Shown: piece by piece, positions 25,251 through 32,572 of the stretch
Layout of the letters: the number at the start of each line of letters is the position of its first letter
Numbering within the stretch: position 1 is the stretch's first letter
Source: Rossellomorea arthrocnemi
GTDB taxonomy: Bacteria; Bacillota; Bacilli; Bacillales; Bacillaceae_B
NCBI RefSeq assembly: GCF_904424705.1
Contig: NZ_CAJGBF010000001.1
Span: 372,001-436,000 of the forward strand
Direction: 5' to 3'
DNA: 64,000 nucleotides
Program-made: the position numbers and the translations under genes
Notes under the pieces: generated by a model
Seen by the model: the letters and a program-made list of their open reading frames with translations, nothing else
The model's database searches: none
What the model was told of the DNA's origin: nothing

Positions 25251-25509
25251 TTCGTTTCGCTCCTTCTTTTTCCCATGCCTCCATGGTTTCTAGTATCGTC
25301 GTTTCCTCCACCGGCGGTTCATACAGCTCAGAGATCGTCGGCATGTGCGGACTCACCTTGATATGGGCTTCAACCCGCTTCTTCACCACGTGATAATCAC
25401 AGTTCTCCAGGTGCTGAAACCACAGCTTCGCCCGATCATGAGTGAGCAGCCGTTGAGGATACGCTCCCTGGATCACCTTCATAAGCTCCTTGAACTCATG
25501 GAACGTCAT
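25198..25509 (-). CDS. phage helicase loader, G39P-like
   Basis: 103 residues, helical. The start MTFHEFKELMKVIQGAYPQ and the VSPHMPTISELY segment are of the G39P/DUF-type helicase loader family found next to phage DnaB genes. SPP1 G39P binds the hexameric helicase and delivers it to the origin-binding protein. Gene order (initiator, loader, helicase) is that of SPP1 genes 38-39-40. The gene overlaps both neighbours by a few bases. With the helicase truncated it probably has no remaining role. Confidence 0.65.
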   Translation of the reverse strand: MTFHEFKELMKVIQGAYPQRLLTHDRAKLWFQHLENCDYHVVKKRVEAHIKVSPHMPTISELYEPPVEETTILETMEAWEKEGAKRIENERRNEWTRPAPPWG

Positions 25510-26360
25510 GCCTCCGTCACAATCTCCTCAAGTCCATCCAACAGGTCATCGATGTGCTGCATGGATTCCCGAGGAGAAACGTACGCCTCAAGGGCCTTCT
25601 CCAAATACTTCGGACTGTTGATCGTTAGCTTCGGATTGATACTCTGCTGTCTGTCAAACTCCTCATCCATGAACACAATCAGCTCCTCCGTCGACAACTC
25701 GCTCAAGCTGATCCGCTCCATCGCCACATAATCCATCGGCGTCAAGATCAGTCCTCTCTCCCTCCTGCCAATGAAATGCCCGATCAGCGCCTGCAGCCTC
25801 TCTTCTTCCTTAGTGCCGTTAAGGTTGGTGGTGTTCTCCTTCTCTTCTTTCTCTAAGTTCTTACGTCTGTTTGCAGGTTCTCTCCGTACCTGTTTCACAT
25901 CCTTTTCGCCGCACGAAGACCCTCCGGAACCAGCCCCATCATCAGGCTGGTCACCACCGGACTCCTCACGTTCCTCTTCCTTCTTAGACATCCCCATCCA
26001 ACTCAAATACTCCCCACAGGCGAAATCCTTCGTCGGTCTCAGCGTAAACACATACCCATGCTCATACTTCTCCGCCTTCAACCACCCATCCTTCTCCAAC
26101 CGCTTAATCGAACGCTGAATCCGCGAATGCGAATACTCATCAATCTTCTTCCCATTATAGAACCACAGATCCTCCCGCAGCTTCCGGAGCGAACGCACAT
26201 ACTGCCTCTCTCCAAGCACCACACCACCAACCTGAACCCCGCCTTGATACGTCGCATTCAACAGAATCAACACATACAACCGAAGATCCTCCGGGTGATG
26301 AAACGTCTCCTTATCCAACATACCTGTCTCCAACTTTCTCCATCCATTCATTACAATCAC
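25506..26360 (-). CDS. phage replication initiation protein (winged helix)
   Basis: 284 residues. Residues 1-105 form a helix-rich winged-helix region (FHHPEDLRLYVLILLNAT, then SRIQRSIKRLEKDGWLKAEKYEHGY), as in phage replisome organisers. A polar Gly/Ser/Glu linker (about 115-175) leads to a C-terminal helical domain (LILTPMDYVAMERISLSELS). The position in front of the loader and helicase genes identifies it as the origin-binding protein, G38P-like in role. The GC content of this module is visibly higher than that of the retron next to it. Confidence 0.7.
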   Translation of the reverse strand: MIVMNGWRKLETGMLDKETFHHPEDLRLYVLILLNATYQGGVQVGGVVLGERQYVRSLRKLREDLWFYNGKKIDEYSHSRIQRSIKRLEKDGWLKAEKYEHGYVFTLRPTKDFACGEYLSWMGMSKKEEEREESGGDQPDDGAGSGGSSCGEKDVKQVRREPANRRKNLEKEEKENTTNLNGTKEEERLQALIGHFIGRRERGLILTPMDYVAMERISLSELSTEELIVFMDEEFDRQQSINPKLTINSPKYLEKALEAYVSPRESMQHIDDLLDGLEEIVTEA

Positions 26361-26434
26361 TCCTATTTCGTTTTGGTTTCACCCTTTATATAGGGAGATG
26401 GGAGTGAAAGGGACACCCTATGGATAATTTTTTA

Positions 26435-26466
26435 TAAAAAAAACATTCGGGTGGGGTCCGAATGTT
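26435..26466 (-). terminator. strong rho-independent terminator without an upstream gene
   Basis: On the minus strand AACATTCGG pairs with CCGAATGTT, followed by a run of Ts. It lies upstream of the phage initiator gene, with no minus-strand gene for 680 bases before it. It may be the scar of a deleted gene or a leader attenuator of the phage operon. Confidence 0.7.
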
Positions 26467-27092
26467 AAATGAGGGTTTATGAAACTATTAAGACGCAGTA
26501 AGAAATGTAAACTCCAATCATAAGCCAAGCCTTATTTAAAATAAATCCTTATCTAATTAATGCGCTAAATTGTTGGTGTTGCCTTATATCAAAGGAACAA
26601 AATAGTGAGCCTAAAAAAGTATGATTGGTTAAGAAAATGGGTTAAATGACGGGGGAATGAAATAAAACAAGCTAGAGGCTTACTTAGGGGATGGCAGATT
26701 GGACTTTGATAATAATAAAAGTGAGAGATTCATTAAGTCGTTTGTGATTGGCAGAAAGTAATCAGAAAGAGCAAATGCAAGTGCTGTAACTTATAGTTTT
26801 GTAGAAACTCCATAAAAAAATGCTTCAATCCTCATCAATACTTATTGACTTTTTTTAAGAGCTTCCTAATATAGAAATGAGAAAAGGAAGTGCCCTTGAT
26901 CAATTGGTTCTTAGTCAAGCAATCTTCCGAATTACTGTCGAATTCAACATGATAGGTGGATAATATGATAATCCCTATCTCTAAAATAGGTGTGGATTAT
27001 CTGACGCTTAAGTTAAAAGAAGATATAAAATACGGATTTTATTGGGTCCGTGTGAGCTAAAATAATATTCATTACTCACTTCAATATAAATA

Positions 27093-27113
27093 GGAGACTC
27101 ATTAAGAGTCTCC
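27093..27113 (-). terminator. hairpin terminator after the retron reverse transcriptase
   Basis: GGAGACTC and GAGTCTCC, a perfect eight-base stem with a five-base loop, 31 bases after the reverse transcriptase stop, in AT-rich sequence. Confidence 0.65.
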
Positions 27114-27143
27114 TTTACATAGATAATTCATGTTTTGTATATC

Positions 27144-28151
27144 CTAAGTTTCCCAATCTATTTGTTTTAATTCCTCGATAAATTTTGTTCCACAGTCAGG
27201 TTCTACCATTTTAATAAAGTAGGCTAAACCAAATAAGTGTCCGTTGTAATTAGATTTAGTAACTCCTTGTTTCTGTAAACTACTACTTACACCGTATTTC
27301 TTAGCGTAATAAATTTGCTGCCTTAAATACTTTTTTGTTTTTTGCGGAACACTTAATTTTTCATTAACAATTAACCCTGTTACCATCTGCTGATGATAAC
27401 TAAACCGTACTCTTACCTTTTTTTCATTTAATTCAAATTTTTCTTCTTTAATTACACGTTTAATTAATTTTATATATTTTGTGATTTCTTTGTCCCCAGA
27501 AAAAGTTAAATCATCAGCATACCTGGTGTAACTTGCACCCATATTTTCTGCTAAGCTTGATAGTCTTGAGTCTAATTTTTCACAAATAAGATTAGATAAA
27601 TAAGGACTAGAAGGTGCCCCTTGAGGTAATTCATTATTAAGTGTACATATTCCCGTAAAGAGCATAGAAAGATGTCTAGTGTACCCTAAACTTATAAATA
27701 AGTTATAAATCCAAACATATTTAATACTCGGAAAGAAATCTTTAAGGTCTAGATTGATTACACATTCCTTGCCTACATGGGGCTTTGCATTATCAACAAT
27801 TGATTTTTGAGGTACAAAACCTGTAGCGACTTTAGAAGTATCTAATCTATACAACACGTTTTCAACAATCCACTTTTGGATATACTTTAAATTTTCTGAT
27901 GGTGCGTTTAATTTTCTACTACCACCTGTTTTTTTAGGAATAACAGCAGTGCTGTATAATGTCTGTGCTAATTCATAATATGAATATAATTCTTTAGTTC
28001 CAATACCAATAAGTTTTGCCAAATGGATTGAATCAAAAATTATAGGTAAACCCTTATCTTCAAGACTCCTCGCATAGGTAACACATAAATTAATGTAATC
28101 CTCACTTAATTGTTCATTTTCCATCATTTTCTTGAGAGTATCAATATTCAT
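27144..28151 (-). CDS. retron reverse transcriptase
   Basis: 335 residues, typical of retron RTs. Palm motifs are INLDLKDFFPSI (134-143), QGAPSSPYLSNLIC and the catalytic YADD at 211-214. Retron-specific marks are NAKPH (NAxxH, 121-125) and QMVTGLIVN (VTG, 257-259), which bind the msr RNA. The ATG follows GGAG and lies 12 bases after the a2 arm of the non-coding RNA. It makes the RNA-linked msDNA from the upstream msd. With the PRTase-like and winged-helix genes it forms a three-part anti-phage system. Confidence 0.95.
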   Translation of the reverse strand: MNIDTLKKMMENEQLSEDYINLCVTYARSLEDKGLPIIFDSIHLAKLIGIGTKELYSYYELAQTLYSTAVIPKKTGGSRKLNAPSENLKYIQKWIVENVLYRLDTSKVATGFVPQKSIVDNAKPHVGKECVINLDLKDFFPSIKYVWIYNLFISLGYTRHLSMLFTGICTLNNELPQGAPSSPYLSNLICEKLDSRLSSLAENMGASYTRYADDLTFSGDKEITKYIKLIKRVIKEEKFELNEKKVRVRFSYHQQMVTGLIVNEKLSVPQKTKKYLRQQIYYAKKYGVSSSLQKQGVTKSNYNGHLFGLAYFIKMVEPDCGTKFIEELKQIDWET

Positions 28152-28159
28152 TATTTTCT

Positions 28160-28366
28160 CCGTATGTTTTCTACTGGATTATTTAATTTAACTGATCACC
28201 ATCACGAAATCCTTGACCTCAGGGATTTTGTTATGGTGAACCGACAAAGCGCTCTTCTTTGTTGGTTCAGTACTAATTTTCGCTCTTCAAAATTAGTACT
28301 GATACAGCTACATAGTAACTTTACATCACGAATAGCGACTCGCTATTCAATTCTAGAAAACATAAA
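28160..28366 (-). ncRNA. retron msr-msd RNA
   Basis: About 205 nt transcribed toward the reverse transcriptase. The 11-base ends are perfectly complementary: the a1 arm TATGTTTTCTA (28354-28364) and the a2 arm TAGAAAACATA (28163-28173). Between them four hairpins follow in transcript order: 28348-28330 (GAATAGC stem), 28301-28268 (13-base perfect stem, CAGTACTAATTTT), 28268-28238 (11-base stem with one mismatch) and 28237-28198 (long imperfect stem). The second and third have the same loop, GAAGAGCG. The a1 arm starts directly after the upstream gene's stop codon. Exact msr/msd limits and the branching G cannot be set by eye. Confidence 0.88.
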
Positions 28367-28370
28367 ACAT

Positions 28371-28700
28371 TTACAATTTAAAATCTTTAGGTATATAAAT
28401 ATCATCAAAAGATAAAGGTTTTTCAATAAATTTCAATGTTACTGTGTCTTGTTGGAACAAGTCTGTTATAGATACGTTTAACAAGTTTTTATCTTTTAAA
28501 TATAATTCAGCTCTGTTAGTCAAAGCCAATCTACCAGTATTGCTGCTTAACATATCCTTACTGATTAAATCATCTAATGTCTTCTTCATTTGATCAGTAG
28601 AAAAATTACCGAGCTCTTTAATTTCTGAGAGCAAATATGTATCTCGATATTCGTTTAAGTATACTAGAAGTAGCAGTTCTTTAAACTCAATTTCACCCAT
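28371..28700 (-). CDS. winged-helix protein of the retron system
   Basis: 109 residues. Helices and a wing fit a winged helix-turn-helix (YLLSEIKELGNFSTDQMKKTLDDLISKDMLSSN, in pieces, then GRLALTNRAELYL). It overlaps the end of the PRTase-like gene by eight bases and ends five bases before the retron RNA. Type III retrons, as I recall the published classification, carry a PRTase-like effector with a winged-helix partner. It may bind the msDNA or control the effector. Confidence 0.8.
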   Translation of the reverse strand: MGEIEFKELLLLVYLNEYRDTYLLSEIKELGNFSTDQMKKTLDDLISKDMLSSNTGRLALTNRAELYLKDKNLLNVSITDLFQQDTVTLKFIEKPLSFDDIYIPKDFKL

Positions 28701-29598
28701 CTACTGAATTCTCCATCTTCTTAACATTATACTTAACAGCATTCTTTTTTACTTTTTTGAAAGCGGGTTTTCTGTCGTCTCTCGGGAATAAACCTCTCCA
28801 CTTTTTATTTTCAAACCAAAATGAACTCAAGGTGTTATTAGGAGTATTCCTAAAAAAGGAAACAATCGCTTGGCTATTTTCAAATCCGAGTATATTTTTG
28901 GATTTTTTCCTCCATAAATCTCTTTCAAAGTCTCGTAACAACATTTCATTTTCTTTAAAGTTTTCCTGAAAAATATGGTTTTCGCTAAAAGCCTTTTTGT
29001 GCAAATTATGACAAATCATTTCACACTCAAAGTCATTTTCCTTGAAAAATTTTTCTAGATGACTTTTTCCTTCCTCAAGCAATTCAATACAAAAAATATA
29101 GCAATTTACTTTTAAAAGTTTTTTTTTGTTTTTTTTGAAGAAAGTCTCTACCGTTTTACCTGAACCAATAATATCATCTATAAAAATTACATTTTGGATA
29201 TTATCAAAATCTTCAATATCAAGCTTTTCAATGTCATAACTAAAATGGTTAGAAATGTTGTTTAGTATCTTAAATTCTTCTAAAAAAAAATTTGAGCTGT
29301 CAATTTTAGAGTCATCTTCAATTCTCGAGTAAATCGTAAAATTCTCATCTAGTTTTAACTCGTTTACAATAACATTGTAAAATTCACCCATTAATTGATC
29401 TAAACGCTCTCTTGAATAATAATTATAGTATTTTACGATGTCCAAAAAGACTCTTCCTAATTCTTTATTAGGCCCTAATTGATTTACAAACCTTCCTAAC
29501 TTCCCACTAAAGTTTTGGGTTTTAGAATCTTCACCCCATCTGTCGATACAAGAAGTAGCTATTATTTGTATTTCAGTTAACTGTTGTTGTTCGGTCAC
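28693..29598 (-). CDS. phosphoribosyltransferase-like retron effector
   Basis: 301 residues from the GTG at 29598, with AGGAGTGG upstream; a longer frame from 29631 has no ribosome binding site. The PRPP-binding signature is clear: NVIFIDDIIGSGKTVETFF at about 136-154 (hydrophobic strand, two acids, GSGKT loop). The rest is helical and very rich in Lys, Phe and Asn. It is the first gene of the retron operon and the presumed toxic effector, held inactive by the RT-msDNA complex until infection. The substrate of the transferase domain is unknown. Confidence 0.82.
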   Translation of the reverse strand: MTEQQQLTEIQIIATSCIDRWGEDSKTQNFSGKLGRFVNQLGPNKELGRVFLDIVKYYNYYSRERLDQLMGEFYNVIVNELKLDENFTIYSRIEDDSKIDSSNFFLEEFKILNNISNHFSYDIEKLDIEDFDNIQNVIFIDDIIGSGKTVETFFKKNKKKLLKVNCYIFCIELLEEGKSHLEKFFKENDFECEMICHNLHKKAFSENHIFQENFKENEMLLRDFERDLWRKKSKNILGFENSQAIVSFFRNTPNNTLSSFWFENKKWRGLFPRDDRKPAFKKVKKNAVKYNVKKMENSVDG

Positions 29599-30101
29599 AA
29601 AAACCACTCCTAGTGAAACTGAAAGATGCACTCATTATTAAATTTAACATAATTTTAATTTATACGAAATATAAATTGATACTTCTTCTCATTATTCTCA
29701 GCGACAATGTAAAGTGAATAAAGTTATTTACATAATTTGCAGATTTAAAGTTTAATAAGAAGTGTTAGAGGAGAAGACTTACTTAAAAAGAAAGAAAAAT
29801 GAGATAATTAGTTTTTTCTGGATCTAAAAAGGCGGATGACGGAGAGAATGTAGAGAATTTAATAAGGTTAAGCTTACTTATGAGTAGGTAAATAACCCTC
29901 ATCAATTGCATGATTTGGAGGATCAATATGTTATGCATGGGATGCATGTGAAAAGATAAATCATTCGGAGTTACGAATGATTTTTCCATTAAAAATAGTT
30001 TCCACAGTGCTTCACCGCCTCATTTTTAAAAAATGGTGCCTGACCCCAGTACATTAAAACATTAACGTACTGAACGTCAGACAAATTACCTTCTTAGATT
30101 A
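29599..30101. other. intergenic region upstream of the retron operon
   Basis: About 500 AT-rich bases that should contain the retron promoter on the minus strand. I could not choose a convincing -35/-10 pair. An open frame at 29783-29989 has no ribosome binding site. A hairpin repeat closes the region at 30037-30083. Confidence 0.5.
30037..30083. repeat. GGTGCCTGACCCC hairpin repeat
   Basis: AGTACATTAA and TTAACGTACT arms sit inside outer TGAC/GTCA bases. GGTGCCTGACCCC-type elements are frequent between genes in Bacillaceae. It lies 18 bases after the stop of the McrC-like gene and may serve as its terminator. Confidence 0.55.
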
Positions 30102-32570
30102 CTAACTAAACACAAAACTCCTTATCAAACTGAAAGCCCGAGCCGGCTGCTTCCTCAACAACTCCAAAGAAACAACCTCCAAAACCTCACCATCCTGCAA
30201 AACCTCAATCCGTCCACTAACCCTATTCAACAAAACCTCAACATGCCCTATCTGATAAGCCAAAACCTTCCGAGCACGATCCACCGAAACATCATCCAAA
30301 CTAGTAAACACCTTACTAGTTAATCGACGCAACATCCGCCAAAGCTTAATCTCCTCCCCAGACTTCATAAACAACTCTGGAAGCTCCTCAGACTGCTCCA
30401 GCAGTGACATCGTCGTCATCATATTAGACTGGATTCCATACCCTACAGGTCGAATCACCTTCTTCAAGGCTTGCCAACTCTCCACTACAAACCTCACCTT
30501 ACCGCCATTAACCTTTATATCCTCAACTCTCCCATAATACTGAATCCCATTCACAGGACCAGCCTCACTACTCACTTCACTCGTCACATACAAGGCTACA
30601 TACAAACTCTCCTGCCAACCTCTCTTCAAAGAAGATGAGTCCAGTTCAAAATACATGCCCCTCTTATACTCTTGATAATCCACCCTGTCATTCACCGTTC
30701 CAACAAGCACCTTCTCATCCAAAGAAGACTCCCAATGCTTCCAAGCACCAGTAGGCAGCACACCCTCCTCCTGCAGATCCTCAGGATTACTCTCCACTAA
30801 TCGCTCCACTAATGTCTCCACCAGCACAGTCGAATTCGGCAAAAACGGCAGTCCACCAATATTGACCTCATCAATACTCTTATAAAAAGGATGCTCTAAG
30901 TAAGCCTGCTCTTCATTCCACGGAAACAACACATACGCACCAAACGAATAACGTTCATAGCTATCCCTCTCATGATGCTTCTTCACCAAAGCATCTCGAT
31001 AACGATGCATCGTATTAATATCCTCTTCCAACGGCCCAACCTTTTCTGCCTGATCAGTTCCGAATCCGAAATCAATCCGATACTTCGCATCAAACACATA
31101 ATGATAGAGATTATGTGAGTACTTCTTCTCCACCTCAAGCATAATATCAGGCTTCTGCGTGACTGTAGGTACCTTCCCTTCTCTCTTTTGAAAAGAAAGG
31201 ACAATTCGCTCCCCAGTCTGAGGATGGGTAAACATCTGCTTCGCGTTCGAAGTTTGATCAAGATCAACAAACAACGCACCATGACGAATCGCGACCACAT
31301 CCTGATATTCTGGAACATACTTAGCTCGTAATATCTGTCCCATCTTCAAGTACGTCCAATACTCATAAAGCGTCGCGACATCCTTCACCGACATTTTGAA
31401 AAGCTCACCCTCAAGCATCAACCCTCTGGTCACAACTAGATAGATTTTATACGCATCCCGATAACCAATCTTCCTCTGAATCACCATGCTTGTGACCGTT
31501 CGATCCACACTACTAATCCCTTTCCAAAAGGGTTTATTCAAATAAACCTTCAGGGTACCTTGCATCCCTTTGACCTTGAGCAGCAACTCTTCATCTACTT
31601 TCCGCTCATACCTACCTGATTGACTGCTTATCTTAGCAGCAAGATCCGCTAACTTATGAGTTAGCCGCTCCATCATCCACTTCACAAATCGGTTTTCTAA
31701 CGTATCATAAGTAATCGTCTTTCGAGCATTTAACCCCTTAACAGGAAAAATGGGCTTATCATGCAGGACGAGTCCATTTTCAGCTTCCATAAACAACTGA
31801 GGATTGCTTCGTAAATGCTTACGTCCCTTGCTATCTAACCTCTTAATCCGTTCCCCTCTCACCATCTGATGCTCCGTCAGCAGCTGGTGATGAGGCTGTT
31901 CCTCAATACGTTGAATCGACTTAATAAAGCTCTTAAAATAGAACTCAATCAATCGATAAAACTCCGCCAAAGAAGGATTCTCCGATAAGTGGTTAGAAGC
32001 CCCGAGAAACGTCTTCTTAATAAAATGAAAAGCAAGATTATACACTTCATCATTTACTTCCTCTAGAAGCTTCCGATAATCATCTTTATAGCTTAATTTC
32101 GTTGGGAAAATTTCAAGCTTCACTTCAAGCAATGTCTTCTCATGATGCCTAATCGAAAAGCTCGTATATCCCACTTCATTCATAAACTGCAAATTCCCCA
32201 TAAGGATCGGATGATTTCCCCTACCTACTGGTTCAACCGCATTCCTCAAACCTGGATGCTCATGGTAAAAGGACAGGCTTTTATCCGTTTTAGGAGAAAT
32301 CACAATCTGATAGACTCCATTTTCAAAGAAAATAGGAGAAAAAGGTTGACCCTGAACTTCCTCGAGGGAATCCGTTTCTACATCATACAGTTCAACCGAT
32401 CGAACGCTCTCACCACTATAGGTAAACGCCATCGCTTCCTTCTCAAGAGCAGAATGCTTTCGATACTGTGATAAACTCTCAAATCTCGCATTATACGGCA
32501 TTCCCTTGATATAAAGGGAGAAATCCTCGGTCTCAATGTACAGCAGCTCTTTCGTTTCCGATCCATTCAT
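30102..32570 (-). CDS. DUF2357 protein, McrC-like nuclease subunit
   Basis: 822 residues. The N-terminal half is the DUF2357 region. The C-terminal half carries a PD-(D/E)XK nuclease core, with KPDIMLEV followed by HYVFDAKYRIDFG as the D...D-x-K residues. It starts two bases after the McrB-like gene ends, with AAGG before the ATG, so translation is coupled. In McrBC-type (type IV) systems the GTPase moves along modified DNA and this subunit cuts. DUF2357 proteins are the large-McrC variant. The modification recognised is unknown. Confidence 0.85.
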   Translation of the reverse strand: MNGSETKELLYIETEDFSLYIKGMPYNARFESLSQYRKHSALEKEAMAFTYSGESVRSVELYDVETDSLEEVQGQPFSPIFFENGVYQIVISPKTDKSLSFYHEHPGLRNAVEPVGRGNHPILMGNLQFMNEVGYTSFSIRHHEKTLLEVKLEIFPTKLSYKDDYRKLLEEVNDEVYNLAFHFIKKTFLGASNHLSENPSLAEFYRLIEFYFKSFIKSIQRIEEQPHHQLLTEHQMVRGERIKRLDSKGRKHLRSNPQLFMEAENGLVLHDKPIFPVKGLNARKTITYDTLENRFVKWMMERLTHKLADLAAKISSQSGRYERKVDEELLLKVKGMQGTLKVYLNKPFWKGISSVDRTVTSMVIQRKIGYRDAYKIYLVVTRGLMLEGELFKMSVKDVATLYEYWTYLKMGQILRAKYVPEYQDVVAIRHGALFVDLDQTSNAKQMFTHPQTGERIVLSFQKREGKVPTVTQKPDIMLEVEKKYSHNLYHYVFDAKYRIDFGFGTDQAEKVGPLEEDINTMHRYRDALVKKHHERDSYERYSFGAYVLFPWNEEQAYLEHPFYKSIDEVNIGGLPFLPNSTVLVETLVERLVESNPEDLQEEGVLPTGAWKHWESSLDEKVLVGTVNDRVDYQEYKRGMYFELDSSSLKRGWQESLYVALYVTSEVSSEAGPVNGIQYYGRVEDIKVNGGKVRFVVESWQALKKVIRPVGYGIQSNMMTTMSLLEQSEELPELFMKSGEEIKLWRMLRRLTSKVFTSLDDVSVDRARKVLAYQIGHVEVLLNRVSGRIEVLQDGEVLEVVSLELLRKQPARAFSLIRSFVFS

Positions 32571-32572
32571 CC

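Larger units (their letters stand above)
26361..27143. other. intergenic region between phage remnant and retron
   Basis: About 780 AT-rich bases. Two hairpins are present (26442-26466 and 27093-27113, listed separately). A 31-codon open frame at 26965-27060 (MIIPISKIGVDYLTLKLKED) has a weak AGGTGG six bases upstream but no known relatives. Otherwise nothing was recognised. This is the junction between two mobile blocks. Confidence 0.5.

Noticed and set aside
28160-28366. CRISPR-like or terminator explanation for the hairpin-rich segment
   Set aside because: Stems differ in sequence, spacing is irregular, and the flanking perfect complementary arms plus an adjacent retron RT explain the structure better.
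29783-29989. 68-codon minus-strand frame upstream of the retron
   Set aside because: No ribosome binding site, AT-rich random-looking peptide; treated as intergenic.
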